From Aplidium turbinatum (taxonomy: Eukaryota; Chordata; Ascidiacea; Aplousobranchia; Polyclinidae), in assembly GCA_918807975.1 (NCBI GenBank), contig OU964932.1:5704001-5768000 (forward strand): a stretch of DNA of 64,000 nt, in the 5' to 3' direction. A program made the translations under genes and the position numbers. Positions 12,501-22,271 of the stretch are shown here, piece after piece. The notes under the pieces were generated by a model. That model did no database searches, had not been told where the DNA came from, and was given only the letters and a program-made list of their open reading frames with translations. Numbering within the stretch: the stretch's first letter is position 1; the number at the start of each line of letters is the position of its first letter.

Positions 12501-14904
12501 ATCCGTTTGTCTGCATGCAATGACCGAACAAGAAACACGCCTTTGAAACGTCTATTCAAATTGTATTTCTGTAAAATTAGCTCGCGGCTACCGAAAACGA
12601 GGGGGTGCAACGCCGTACACCACTAAAAACTGTCACTACAGAACAGATTAATTGGATAAAAGACGGAACTTTTGTCCAGCTAGCAAGCACTAAGCCAACA
12701 GTTAAATGTGCGGCCAACTTTCAAGCAACCATTTCACGAATGAATCAGAAAAATTTGTGATAACTCAAAGGCACGTCAGCAGTTAGTGTGACGCAATAAA
12801 AAGACATTGTCACGCAATTCAAAACAGGTGTTCTGTTCAAAGCTGGTAATCCTATGTTTCCTGTTTAAACAGGTTTCAAACTGAAACAGGCCTAAACAGG
12901 TTTAAACAGGTTTGACACAAGTCTTATGAACGATGTGCAATTTTGGCACATTTTCTAGCAACTTCCATGACGTAATATTCAGTAGACTTGAACGGTTTTT
13001 ATATGACGTTTGATTAGGTGAACAATTGTCTGGAACAGGTTCAAAGCAGCAAATGGCACTGTCAAATAACATTTTGTCGTTGATATTTCCAACAACCATG
13101 CCAGTAATTCTGTAATGCATACCACAATTTTAACATTTTAATGACTACCAGTATACCTTATTCAAATTCTCATTCTCTTGAGCAATACAAGATGCAAAGT
13201 CATGCAAAGCTTCGGTACAAATTTTACCAACATTTTCCCATAGATTGTCAGTTTTTGAATGATCAAGTTCCTGCAATAAGAATCAAAAAATGCTAATGCT
13301 ATTATAATACATACTATAGTTTATGCTTTTGTAGCTTTTTTAAATGACGTGATGTATAAAAATTATTTTTAATATGAGAACCGGAAATATATATGTGAAC
13401 GCTACAACCAAATAAATAAAGACGTTTATACCTGCTTTATAATTATAGACTATGAAAAGGCCTTTGACCGAGTTAAACACGAAAAATTGATGCAATGTTT
13501 GGCTGATATAGGTTCAAATGGACAAGATCTGCGACTGATAGCTAATCTATATTGGACGCAAAAGGCATATATTCAGATGGAAGATGGTTTATCTGGTGCA
13601 ATGGACATAAAACGTGGAATTCGCCAGAGATGTATACTATCTCCATGTCTATTCAACCTGTATACTGAAATGATCCTCAGACAGATTATTGGAATGGAGG
13701 GTATCAGCATAGGAGGTATGGATATATCCAACCTATGGTATGCAGACGATATATATACTGTTTTGTTGACGGAATCAGCAGAAGCTCACCAAACAATAAT
13801 AGAAAAAGTGAACAATATTGGAAAGGAATATAACATGAAAATCAACACAAACAAGATGAAAAGGATGATTATTACATGAAAAGAAAATGTATTTACCAAG
13901 TTTAAATATTACTATTGACAGAATGCTGGTGGAGCAAGTCAAAAGCTTTACCTATCTGGGACACACAATAACTGAAAATAGCAGATGCGATACGGAAATA
14001 TTGAGATGAATAGAAATAGCAAGAAACAACTTTGTAAAAATGAAAGACATTAACAACACACAAACTTAACATCAACACTCGAAAACGAATTATGAAATGT
14101 TATATATGGACTACGTTACTTTACAATGCAGAAACATAGACACTACACTATCATCACAAATGGTTTTAAAAACGACTTGAGGCATTTGGCATTTAAAATG
14201 TGGATTTATAGAAGAATGCTTAAAATTACATGGAAGGATAAAATCACAAACAAAGATGTACTATCTAAAATACAAACCAACATGGAATTCTACAAACAAT
14301 TACATCAAGAAAATTGAAATATTTTGGCCACATGATTTGCAATAATTCTATTCAAAGACAACCACTAAAAGGAAAAATGAATAGCAAACGAAATAGAGGC
14401 AGACCACCAAGAATTTGGACTAATAATATTGAAAACTGGTTAGGACTTAATTACAAAACTGCAGTAGAAAAATCTCACTACAAAGAAACTTGGCACCTCA
14501 TTGCCTCCAACCCTCGATGAAAGGAAGGAACTTAATGATGATGAGGATAAAAAGCATAAACACATACAACCTACCTGCATATGAGGTTTGGCAGAACAAA
14601 ACAATGCTTGAGATTTTGCAAATATATACAAATAGCAAGGAAACAAAAATAAAGTCAATATGATATATTATATATATATAAGTCACAAACTTAACGTTTT
14701 TGAAATCAACACAAATTGTGTTATAGCCTAGCTTACTTGCAAAATTTCTGATAAATGGCGAACCAACTTATTACTCTTTATCTTCTGTTTCCTGTCAGTA
14801 TTGACAAGATACTCATCATGACCAATTTTCAAAGAAGAGAAGAACTTTTGAAACTCTTTAGATCCAGCTTGTGATGAAGAAAGTAATTGAAGTCGTGGAC
14901 GCAT
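501..14904 (-). CDS. NCAPG2: Condensin-2 complex subunit G2, N-terminal half (13 exons)
   Basis: HEAT-repeat subunit of condensin II, which compacts mitotic chromosomes in the nucleus. Exons in reading order: 14737-14904 (ATG at 14904), 13157-13270, 8386-8506, 7961-8124, 7601-7729, 7098-7196, 4790-5092, 4150-4315, 3719-3858, 3159-3311, 1174-1296, 929-1028, 501-583. All have GT-AG borders and compatible phases, giving about 621 codons; the human protein is about 1140 aa, so the C-terminal half lies beyond the left edge. Recognisable blocks, from memory of the family: KLCVEWWSKDL (exon 4), EYGDVYYMAWTLADEE and CYNPIIWRSLK (exon 7), SHPLLKKLLPLIGQCIHD (exon 10), YWDVCPVESILPQLE (exon 11), RNAAAARKFYLYAKDQ (exon 12) and FIYLISVFVFNQVSKSLEE (exon 13). 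Exon 2 to exon 3 seems about 30 residues short of the human protein, so a small exon may be missed. Introns are packed with transposons. Confidence 0.92.
1556..2757. mobile_element. hAT DNA transposon copy in an NCAPG2 intron
   Basis: The ends are CAGGGGTCACTAACC at the left and, inverted, CAGGGGTCACCAACT at the right. It is flanked by 8-bp target duplications TTCTAAAC / TTCTAAGC (7 of 8 match) at 1548-1555 and 2758-2765. The 8-bp duplication and the CAGGGGTCAC terminus are typical of hAT elements. At 1202 bp it is much shorter than an autonomous element. Weak open stretches inside do not show a transposase domain I can name, so it is probably an internally deleted, non-autonomous copy. It lies in the intron between the exons at 1174-1296 and 3159-3311. 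Confidence 0.8.
3449..3565. repeat. Short tandem repeat, about 20-bp units
   Basis: A run of related units, each like GATGTCATATGGTAAAG, which decay rightwards into GATGACGTCA and GATGATGTCAGATGATAA variants and end in GATCACCATCAGATCATGATC. It lies in the NCAPG2 intron between exons 3159-3311 and 3719-3858. Nothing suggests a function beyond a decaying minisatellite. Confidence 0.6.
5147..6473 (-). mobile_element. Tc1/mariner-type transposon with decayed transposase
   Basis: The ends are CAGGGTCC at the left and CAGGATGC (inverted) at the right, each directly flanked by TATA, matching TA target duplication. At 1327 bp it has the usual mariner length. The minus strand encodes transposase pieces. 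About 6080-6330 holds an N-terminal helix-turn-helix (GYSKTTVHRVVAKFDAEGK). About 5433-5810 holds the catalytic part with the first aspartate region (VVDEKKLIVDKITNRQN) and the final block (WPSGSPDLNVCDYWLF). The usual DGAPAH block around the second catalytic aspartate is missing, and the two halves are in different frames, so the copy is dead. It sits in the intron between NCAPG2 exons 4790-5092 and 7098-7196. Confidence 0.88.
6516..6632. repeat. Palindromic MITE, 117 bp
   Basis: The terminal motif CAGGCTG is present in both orientations, followed on each arm by CACCTTATTGG / CACCCTTATTGG and then AGAAGGTTCTTATT, so the whole unit can fold into one hairpin with a short AT-rich loop near 6572. 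No coding capacity. It lies 42 bp from the mariner copy. No clear target duplication was seen. Confidence 0.65.
9023..11695 (-). mobile_element. Long-TIR DNA transposon in an NCAPG2 intron
   Basis: Two arms of roughly 480-520 bp (about 9023-9540 and 11221-11695) are inverted copies of each other, starting GGGTCATTCCA. Both outer ends are next to TACT, which suggests a 4-bp target duplication. Shared arm landmarks include GGTACCCCAATTTTCCCCC and CACGTGATCCACAGGGTC. The 1.7 kb interior retains one recognisable coding piece on the minus strand (see 9838-10077). The rest is unrecognised, so this copy is probably defective. It makes up much of the large intron between exons 8386-8506 and 13157-13270. 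Confidence 0.8.
9838..10077 (-). pseudogene. Transposon protein fragment with FMHPHGP motif
   Basis: A 79-residue open stretch with GDYHVNFMHPHGPARIFYWP and DKCWIDINNIVCII, then a GR-Y motif. From memory, this pattern (an invariant MHPHGP, then a tryptophan-proline pair and CW) ends uncharacterised transposon-associated proteins in several invertebrates; I cannot name the family. It lies between the long inverted arms of the 9023-11695 element, which fits it being the remnant C-terminus of that element's own protein. No upstream domain could be found. Confidence 0.5.
11735..11885. repeat. Dispersed repeat family A, copy 1
   Basis: It begins with GGCCCGTTTCGGTGAGTCCG, then a T-run, GGTACCGTAGCCTAATTATC, ATTGCCGTTTTAGGG and ends CTCACCGAATAGTAGCAGACCCG. 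The same order of blocks occurs at 15805-15955 and 62768-62930. The ends carry CGGTGAG and CTCACCG, so it is MITE-like. No protein. Confidence 0.65.
12059..12250. repeat. Inverted-repeat element (MITE), about 190 bp
   Basis: Arms at about 12059-12118 and 12185-12250 share TTAGCAACAACACTACATTT in opposite orientation and continue into TAACATTA. The interior holds GCGAACATTTTCGC and GCCGAAAACG. No coding potential. It lies in the large NCAPG2 intron. Confidence 0.65.
12859..12912. repeat. Short AAACAGGTTT tandem repeat
   Basis: Repeated decamers related to AAACAGGTTT (AAACAGGTTTCAAACTG, GCCTAAACAGG, TTTAAACAGGTTT). Each unit is nearly self-complementary. Minor low-complexity feature in the NCAPG2 intron. 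Confidence 0.55.
13405..14550 (+). mobile_element. 5'-truncated LINE with reverse transcriptase remnant
   Basis: Opposite in orientation to the host gene. The readable part starts inside the reverse transcriptase palm with DYEKAFDRVKHEKLM (about 13449), continues with KRGIRQRCILSPCLFNLY and the catalytic YADD (NLWYADDIY, about 13735). Further downstream and in other frames are C-terminal pieces (FKMWIYRRMLKITWKDKITN at about 14180; GKMNSKRNRGRPPRIWTNNI at about 14370) typical of non-LTR elements with this RT. Several frame changes show it is dead. The 3' end runs into GATGATGAGGAT, a simple-repeat tail as in RTE-like LINEs; assignment to RTE is tentative. The endonuclease and 5' end are absent. 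Confidence 0.8.
14668..14683. repeat. (TA)n microsatellite
   Basis: Short TA run in the first NCAPG2 intron. Confidence 0.6.
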
Positions 14905-15143
14905 TATTACTATTCAGACTGTAAAGCAAAATTACTAAGCTTTGTTCCAAAGCTTATTTCAAAAGTAAACAATTAAAATCAACCAGCCAAAATTACTCAT
15001 AAAAGCACTGCTAAATTAGGAGCTGGTATACAAGTTCCCCCCCCCCCCCCCTTTGATAACTCATGACAAAGAGGAATTGACTAAAACATGTGGATTGAAG
15101 TGTGTGAACAGTAAAGCAAAAGTAAAGTAGTTTCACCCTATAT
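14905..15143. other. Upstream flank of NCAPG2
   Basis: Region upstream of the NCAPG2 start codon (ATG at 14904). It contains a C-run of about 13 bases near 15039-15051. I see no TATA box or clear promoter motif; the 5' UTR and promoter should lie here but cannot be delimited. Confidence 0.3.
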
Positions 15144-15579
15144 CACTAGCGTAGCCAGGAATTTTGAAAAGGAGGGGTTTTGACGACCCAGCGGCGGGGG
15201 GTCTGGGGGCCCTCTCCCAGAAAATTTTGAAAAATTACTTTGAATTTGGTGCATTCTGAGAGCATTTTTAACAAAAATGTGGGTATGAATATTCCTGAAA
15301 AATGGTGCTGTCCGGTGGCACAGAAAAAGGATAAGATCATGTTTTTTTTTCGGCATTTTTTGGAAATAAAGCTAAGTCTCTATGTTTTGCTGTTGCTAAT
15401 TCCTGACTGAAATGTTTGAATGTTTGGTATTGGCAAAACTCGCACAGTTTTTAATGCAGTTTTGTTTAAAATTAGGCAATTTTTTTTTAGACTGAAAGCA
15501 TCATTCTCAATATTGTGACGTCACACGCGTGCCAAAGAGGGGTTGCGACCCCCAAAACCCCCCCTTGGCTACGCCACTG
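15144..15579. mobile_element. hAT MITE, 436 bp
   Basis: Termini CACTAGCGTAGCC and, inverted, CAGTGGCGTAGCC, flanked by perfect 8-bp target duplications CCCTATAT at 15136-15143 and 15580-15587. G-rich and C-rich subterminal blocks (GGGGGGTCTGGGGGCC, ACCCCCAAAACCCCCCC) are common in this MITE group. It has no transposase. Confidence 0.88.
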
Positions 15580-15804
15580 CCCTATATGTTTGGTGGAGAC
15601 CTGTCTTTGTCATGAGTTACCTGTCTTTCTCATGACTTGTATACTAGCTCCCTAAATTATACCTGTCTGTAGGTTAAGCGCCTGACTTTGCACACAAAGT
15701 ATTTTTATTTTCAATTAAGAACTGAATTATTTCTACTTTTCTCAAAGCACAACGTTTGATGCAGGAATCTCCTACTGTTCAACAACATTCGTGAAACTCC
15801 GGAA

Positions 15805-15955
15805 GGCCCTTTTCGGTGAGTCCGATCTTTTTTCGGGAGATTTTTTCAATTTTTTTTTTTAAGTTATCGGGTATCGTAGCCTAATTATTATTGCCGTTTT
15901 AGGGTTAGAGGTTAGGAACTCACAGAATCGGGCTCACCGAATAGTAGCAGACCCG
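15805..15955. repeat. Dispersed repeat family A, copy 2
   Basis: Same block order as 11735-11885: CGGTGAGTCCGATC, T-run, GGGTATCGTAGCCTAATTAT, TTGCCGTTTTAGGG, CTCACCGAATAGTAGCAGAC. Confidence 0.65.
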
Positions 15956-16095
15956 TGAAACGTCACTGAAACTTTTTTTACAGGATGCTATGATTGATTG
16001 ATTTTACAGGATGCTACATCTTATCTACCTGCACCATTCACACAGTAAAGTTTCTCTCTCAGTCTCAGACATGTGGTAAACATTAGGGGACTGTG

Positions 16096-16236
16096 AGGCA
16101 TGAAACAGCTTAATCCTTTTCGGGATTTTGCTCTATTTCGATTCGGTACCGGTACCACAAACGTAAGTTGAAGAACCCATCAGAAGCTCCAACTGTAGCA
16201 TGTAGGCAAGGTCTACCAATTCACCCTTTGGTGACT
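16096..16236 (+). repeat. Dispersed repeat family B, copy 1 (degraded)
   Basis: Contains GAAACAGCTTAATCC, TTTTCGGGATTTTGCTC, CAGAAGCTCCAAC and AGGCAAGGTCTACCAATTCA in the same order as the better copy at 19030-19200. It is the most diverged of three copies. Confidence 0.5.
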
Positions 16237-16784
16237 AGTTTGTATAATCTTTATATTTTCCCAAACCAAAATTGACATCGATGTAGTGTTTGCATTCAGT
16301 TAAAAAATTTCAAAGTGCAGTTAACAATGCAGCAGAGTAAGCAGATTGAAGGTAAAGGGACATTGGGACAATGCAACAAACATCCTTATTCCTTATTATC
16401 AACGATGTCAACATCTACGAAAAAAAATCCCCTACCAAATTCCAACATTCTCCCGCCAATGACAGAGCTGCCACAACAACATTACCAATACATTTTTTAA
16501 TTTATCTCCAGCGAAGTTGCATGTTTCGACTGTGCTGGACCGCAGTGTAGGCCTACTGTACATGCAGGTAAACCTGGCCATTGATATGTGGGTGTCTTTT
16601 GTGCAGTCACAAACGCTCAAAATGCAAAAATTACTGGGCTTTGTCTTTGTGTCAACTTTGAGAGAGAGTGAGAAAAACTTTCATTTCGTCTGTTGCGAAA
16701 ACCGGTGCGAAAATAGCACGGTACAATTACAAACAATACGAATAACAGTAGGCTATAACACCATGGGCTCCATTAGAAGGGGGT

Positions 16785-18820
16785 CGCGGGGGTGATTAAC
16801 TCCCACCAATTGGAGTGGGGGGTAACTACTGCAATGCAAAATTATCCCCCCCCCCCCACTAATGTAGAGATAAAAATTTAATTTTTATATTTTTTATACT
16901 TTTGTGTTTTATTTTCATTTTTTTATTTTGTTACACAACTTTTTAGTTGTTTGCTTGGACACTCCGACTCGCAAGACAACACAAATATGCAATAGAGACC
17001 TGCATAATGCTATGGGAAATGTTCAGGAGCTAAGTAGTTTGCAAAATCAGTCTGGCAAGTTCAAAATCGCCCTGCAGGAGGAATCCCACCATGGCTTGCA
17101 CACTTTTTGCCAAGCAAGATGGCTGATACGTGTACCGGCCATTTCTTCAGTGTTGTCAAACTACGAAGCCCTGCTAAACACACTTCAAAATTTCAACAAT
17201 GCGAAATCATTAGCCCTTTATTCTCAATTATTGCAACGCAACACATATTTTGCATTGCAGTTTTGCCAAGTTTTATTCAAACCACTTGAAAAGATGACTG
17301 GCTTGTTGCAGATCAAGTCTTATACACCATCAGCGACATGATGGAGCTGGTTGAAAACTCAAAATTTAATTACCAGAGTCTTAGAAATGAAGAACAATTT
17401 ATGCAGTTATACAAGGAATTTCAGCAGCAAGTAGATAGCTTAGGCTTAGCTAAAGTCCAAATTTCAAGAAAGCGCTGTGAGCAAAGTGCTTTCCATGACC
17501 TCGCTTCTCATTACAGAAGGCAGTTCTATGCATCTATTCAGCATACTGCAAGGCCTCACCCACCGCTTCAATGGCGAAGAAATTAAAACTCACCAAATGC
17601 TTGAAGTTTCTGGCACAGTCAACGACAGTGCTGTTGCAGCGTTGGAACGATATGGCTTCGACGTGAAAACTTTAAGCCAAGATTTAAGCCACTTCCATTT
17701 GGGCCGATCAAGTATGTGCGCAATGTTCGAAACAAGTTAATGGGACTTAGGCCTATTATTGTCAAAGAGTTTTATGCCAGTGTGGAAAAACTTGTAAAAT
17801 TGCTATTGGTCTTCTGCAGAAGCTGAAAGATCGTTTAGCTCGCTACGCCGTTTAAAAACATGGCTCCAAAGCACAATGACTGCTTCAAGACTCATAATTT
17901 CATTGCCATGTGCCATGCCCATTAAGTGTAGCCTATTTGGATGAACTAAGTGTAGGCCTAGATGAAATCTGCAAAGACTTTTTTTTTAACAATGCACAAA
18001 GATTTAAAGTCTTTGGCGACTTCTGACTGTTCTGCTTAGAATAGAAGCAGAGTGCAGACAGTGTTTTGTTTGAGTTGAGGTGTTCGTTTATAATGTTATT
18101 TCTTTGTAGTTTTTGTGAGATTTTGGCACAAGGTAGCCTATTACCTGGGTGTTATGGCATTTTTTGTTTAGTGTTATTTTTTATACAACGCAGATGGTAG
18201 GCCTTCCTGTAGTATCGATCAAGATCAAGATGTTTCCTTATTTTCAGTTCTTCTAAAAGTTAATGCATTTTAGCTTTTCTTTTCTGAGTTGAATGTAGGC
18301 CTAACCCTAGCCTAGATGCTGAAACGTTTCATTTCACTGTGGATGTTATGGCACAGGTTGTCGTGCTATATTCATATAATTGTAAATTAAGTTTTATAGA
18401 TTATAGCTTTGACCTTAACGCTTTTGGCCTTTTACTTTCTAACCTTTTAGCGTCTGAAGTGCAAAATTTGGAGGACTTGAGCCGAGGGAGAATAGGCTAC
18501 AGAGAGGGATTTTGCGTACGTCCCTTCTTCCAGTCAAAATTGTCTCAAAACCTCAAAAAAATGTGGCAAATGTTAAAAAGTTTTTGCTCGTGATTTCAGA
18601 TTCGTTGAAAGAATTTTTCGATTTTAAATCGTGCTGAAAGGCAAACATTTAGCGCCTTCGGCGCGAAACATGCAGCTTTATAAGAAACTGAAGATGCTGT
18701 ATAAGAAACTGAAGCTTTCAGTAGGTGCGAACGGGGTCTGGGGAGCGACCTTCCAGAAGTATATGTGATGCGATAATTCAATAAGCCCCTGTCGATGTCA
18801 AAACATCGTTCCCGCCCCTG
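16785..18820 (+). mobile_element. Broken hAT transposon with transposase remnants
   Basis: The plus strand carries hAT transposase pieces in several frames: about 17110-17200 with CQARWLIRVPAISSVLSNYE (the family's C-TRW block), 17338-17590, and about 17810-17890 with AEAERSFSSLRRLKTWLQST, the conserved C-terminal dimerisation motif. The likely right end is the inverted terminus CAGGGGCGGGAACG, finishing at 18820; I could not find its partner, so the left border is approximate and the copy may be 5' truncated. A G-rich stretch with GGGGTCTGGGGAGCG near 18730 is the usual hAT subterminal pattern. The frames are disrupted, so no active protein is expected. Confidence 0.78.
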
Positions 18821-19029
18821 CTTAAATTACCCCCCTACTCTCAGGAAGTGTCCAGAGCACCCTGTATAACAACATAGCAATTTAGGTGCCACAACAGACA
18901 CGAAGCAGCGAAAGACCACATCAGTCATCGATTCAGTTTCTTCCCTGTTCTTAATGTGACAAATGTCAATGTTTGGACCAATTCCAAAGTTCAATGGCGA
19001 TGACACCACGAGTTGCAGTAATATTGGCA

Positions 19030-19200
19030 GGCTTGTGGCACGAAGTAGCTTAATCCGCTTTCGGGACTTTGCTTTTTCGGTATCACAAACCAAAGTTGTT
19101 TCTAGTAGAACATATGGGTCGACTTGCCTTCGCTGAGCACCCCAACATCGGGAGCTCCGACTCTCGCATATAAGGCAACGTCGACCAACGGGTGTGAGAA
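19030..19200 (+). repeat. Dispersed repeat family B, copy 2
   Basis: Contains GTAGCTTAATCCGCTTTCGG, GTCGACTTGCCTTCGCTGAG, GGAGCTCCGA and GTCGACCAACGGGTGTGAG. The same blocks occur in reverse orientation at 21690-21850, and degraded at 16096-16236. No protein; nature unknown (SINE-like size). Confidence 0.6.
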
Positions 19201-19479
19201 CTTATAGCCACCCTACCCGCAGGCTTGTTATAGCAGCAAGATTCCAGCCTGGGTTCGCATATTAGCGGCAGAGCTAGGGATTTCTACCATCCCTAGGCAA
19301 GGCTATGGTGATTGTTTCAATAAAATGTGATAACATTGGGTTCCGGTTGCAAGATTTGTAATTGACATAACCCAATTATGATTTCCTACATGGGGAATCC
19401 CCAGAAAAGCCTCTTGTCCAACCCGTTTCGTCACAGGTAAGGATGGTAAGCGCTGGTAGGCTACAACCTACAACTATAG

Positions 19480-19585
19480 GGGTGTGCGCTTAAGCAACGC
19501 ATTTCAAAACTGCTCTCCATTCATCGGCACCTAGTGGGTGGAATAATTAACATACAACAACACTTCAAACCGTCAGGAATAACTT
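19480..19585 (+). repeat. SINE body fragment (same family as 55020-55190)
   Basis: GTGTGCGCTTAAGCAACGC, ATTTCAAAACTGCTCTCC, CGGCACC, GGAATAATT and CAACAACACTTCAA occur here in the same order as in the reverse complement of 55020-55130, where they follow a tRNA-like head. The head is not recognisable in this copy. Confidence 0.6.
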
Positions 19586-19824
19586 ATCATAGACTTTATC
19601 AGTCCGAAAATAAACATTTAAAACCAACCTTTCGTGTTGTCGCTAAATATCATAATACACGCAGTTAGCCACTGCGTGGTGTCGTCTCCAATAGAGACTA
19701 GGCCCTCAATAGCCCATACAATGGAGAGGTCTGCAGGCTACATTCCTTGATTGTGTGGGTCAACCACGCTCACTGCCAAGCACCAACGCAACGTGCATAG
19801 CCTACTGCATATAGCCTACCATAG

Positions 19825-21095
19825 CAGTGGCGTATTTAGAAAGTTTGTTAGGGGGGGGGGCAAGACATTGTGTCAGTCAGCCGCATGGCGGCTGACTCAG
19901 CGGCTGGAGGCCAATAAAGGTAGTCTCAACGGTAGTAGGCCTACATGGAAAACTCAAATTTGGTGAAAATGGTTGTTAATTGTTTCAAATTTTTTCTACT
20001 TGGGTAAAAATTAGACTTGTTTGATCCTTTAAATTGGGGGAGTAGGCTATACCAAAATGTCATATGATGCGTCAGAATGGGGGGAGAGGGTTAGTTGAAG
20101 CCGTCAGATAGGAGGGGAGGGGGTCCAAAATCAAGAGCGAATCCGTAGAAGTAAGTTACTGTTCCAATCAATGAACCAACAAAAGATATCAAACACTTCA
20201 GAACATAAACAATAAGTTAGTCCTTCCGACCTCGAATACCTTTTGAACATTCTCGGCGATTCGCAATGACAATTTACAGTTTAATGCGATGGCTGCGCTT
20301 GGCAAATATATCAATGATTGCATCATACTCGAGTACAATATCCTTGTTTAAATACATCTGAGCTAGACCATCCAAACGTGGCTCGGTCATGGTCGTGCGG
20401 TAATAATTTTGCAGGTAGGCTACTTTAGTGAACGGAAACATCGCTCATTGGAGGCAGTTGTAACTGGAAGCGTAGCAAAGATTCGAAGTAATTCATGGAT
20501 AATTGCCGAGTTATTCAACAGCTTGACACGCATCCACAAAAGTCGCATGTCTTTTATCCACAGAAACTGCAAGCCAATTCGCTTTTAGTAATTTAATAGC
20601 TGCAAAGCAATTGCTTGGTTCAACATCCAGCATTTCATGGTAGGCATGGTAGAAGTCGAAAATCTCGTCGATCAGGCAGTTCTCATCTTCATGAATCAAT
20701 GAAGGCAGATATATCATGTGCTGACTTTAAAAGCTAGCGAGCAGTGCTCATTGGATCTCTCGTGAATTTGTGCCATGCAATTGTCAAGAAAAGGAAGAAA
20801 AACTGTTGGTTTGAAATAGATCTCGGCGGTTTCAGCTGGAATGTTAGGTCAATGTTGTTGTCTAGGTGCTCTCCGCGGCATTCGGATTTCTTCGCCAAAA
20901 ACTGAGCAAGTCTTGCCAAAAGTTGGTGAAAAAGCCTATTATCGCCCCTTAGGTCTTGTGACACAGTTGCGCAGGATGAATCACCCAAGCAATTATGTCT
21001 TGTGCTACAACTTTTTTTGCAAAATTTATGATTTTTTTACGTGATCATTAGGGGGAGGCCATCGCCCCTTATCCTCCCCCCTAAATACGCTACTG
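19825..21095 (-). mobile_element. hAT transposon, 1271 bp, defective
   Basis: Termini CAGTGGCGTATTTAG and, inverted, CAGTAGCGTATTTAG, with perfect 8-bp target duplications TACCATAG at 19817-19824 and 21096-21103. The minus strand encodes hAT transposase C-terminal remnants. About 20270-20400 reads MTEPRLDGLAQMYLN then DIVLEYDAIIDIFAKRSHR, the dimerisation region. About 20511-20717 reads FDFYHAYHEMLDVEPSN. The pieces lie in different frames, and the length is about half that of an autonomous element, so it is an internally deleted, inactive copy. The clean target duplication suggests moderate age. Confidence 0.88.
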
Positions 21096-21689
21096 TACCA
21101 TAGCATAGCGTTCTACACCAGTGAGTAAACGTTTACATCTCAACGAGGCAGGTTTAGAGAGGCCGTTATTGAGATGGAGATCCGACGACGTAACGAAGGA
21201 GATATGCTGCCTGACCATGTTTCACACCACGCCGCATGGCACCACTTTTTATTAGGGCATCAAACCAAATGTAAGCCGTAGAAATTGCTTTCTTGGTTTT
21301 TAATTGGTACTTTGGTGATTTTTCAATATGATTGCATGTAGCAAATGGTCTGGGTTTTGAAAAAGGATTGCAGGCTGGCATCACAAAGTAGCTGACTGCC
21401 TCCAAGGACAGGCAAACAGTCACTTGGAGTTGGCCGAAAAGAAATGACAGCTCGCATGCAGTTGTTGATGGGCATTTCGACAAGGTCAGTGAGGGAATTT
21501 TTGCATCAAGTGGCAGCACAATTTTCACCGGGGGCGTTAACTACTCGTTCTCGGCACTCCACCTGGTACTAGCAAGACGTTTCTAGAGTGCAGTGTAAAT
21601 TTCAAAGGTAAAACGTAACCACTAAGTTGAAGTTTCTTACAAATATCTTCAGATACAGTTTCATACTTGATGAGGGTGACTATAATTCT

Positions 21690-21850
21690 TAACACCCGTT
21701 GGTCGACGTGGGAGCTCCGATGTTGAGTTGCTCAGCGAAGGCAAGTCGACCTTTGTGTCGTGTCAGAAACAACTTAGGTGTGTGTTGCGGAAGTAGAGCA
21801 AAATCCCGAAACGGATTTGGCTGGTTCGTGCCACAACGACTTAGGTTAAG
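21690..21850 (-). repeat. Dispersed repeat family B, copy 3 (inverted)
   Basis: Reverse orientation relative to 19030-19200: CACCCGTTGGTCGACGTGGG, GAGCTCCGATGTTGAG, CTCAGCGAAGGCAAGTCGAC and AAATCCCGAAACGGATT. Confidence 0.6.
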
Positions 21851-21960
21851 CTGAAAACGTTCGATCGTTAACAGTTTTTGTAAACACGTGAAATATATTC
21901 TTATAATGATTGAGCCTGCTGTGCCTTGTCTGTTTTACGGTAGCCCTATACTATATAGCC

Positions 21961-22263
21961 CAAGGCTACTCAACTGGCGGACCGCGGTCCGAACCTTCTG
22001 GGTGTTGATGGTGGACCTTGAGCTTTTTGGAAGAATAACCTCATTGCCACGTTTCAGGGCATCTTTAAACAGATTTCTACTTGGAGGAAGCCGTTTTTAC
22101 ACTTTCTCAGAAATCCAATTCAAGTTACATTTTACCTAAAAAAGTGGTTTGGTACAGATAGTTTAACTTTCGTGGTTGCGTGTGAAATAACTTATTCACC
22201 GGACCGCTAAAAATATTCAACTTGTCAAACTGGACCTTTGTTAAGATTAGTTGAGTAACCCTG
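21961..22263. mobile_element. hAT MITE, 303 bp
   Basis: Termini CAAGGCTACTCAACT and, inverted, CAGGGTTACTCAACT; perfect 8-bp target duplications ATATAGCC at 21953-21960 and 22264-22271. Subterminal GGACCGCGGTCC is itself palindromic. No coding capacity. Confidence 0.87.
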
Positions 22264-22271
22264 ATATAGCC

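Noticed and set aside
12902-13120. Minus-strand 72-residue open frame next to NCAPG2 exon 2
   Set aside because: No similarity to the condensin region expected there, and no splice sites placing it in frame.
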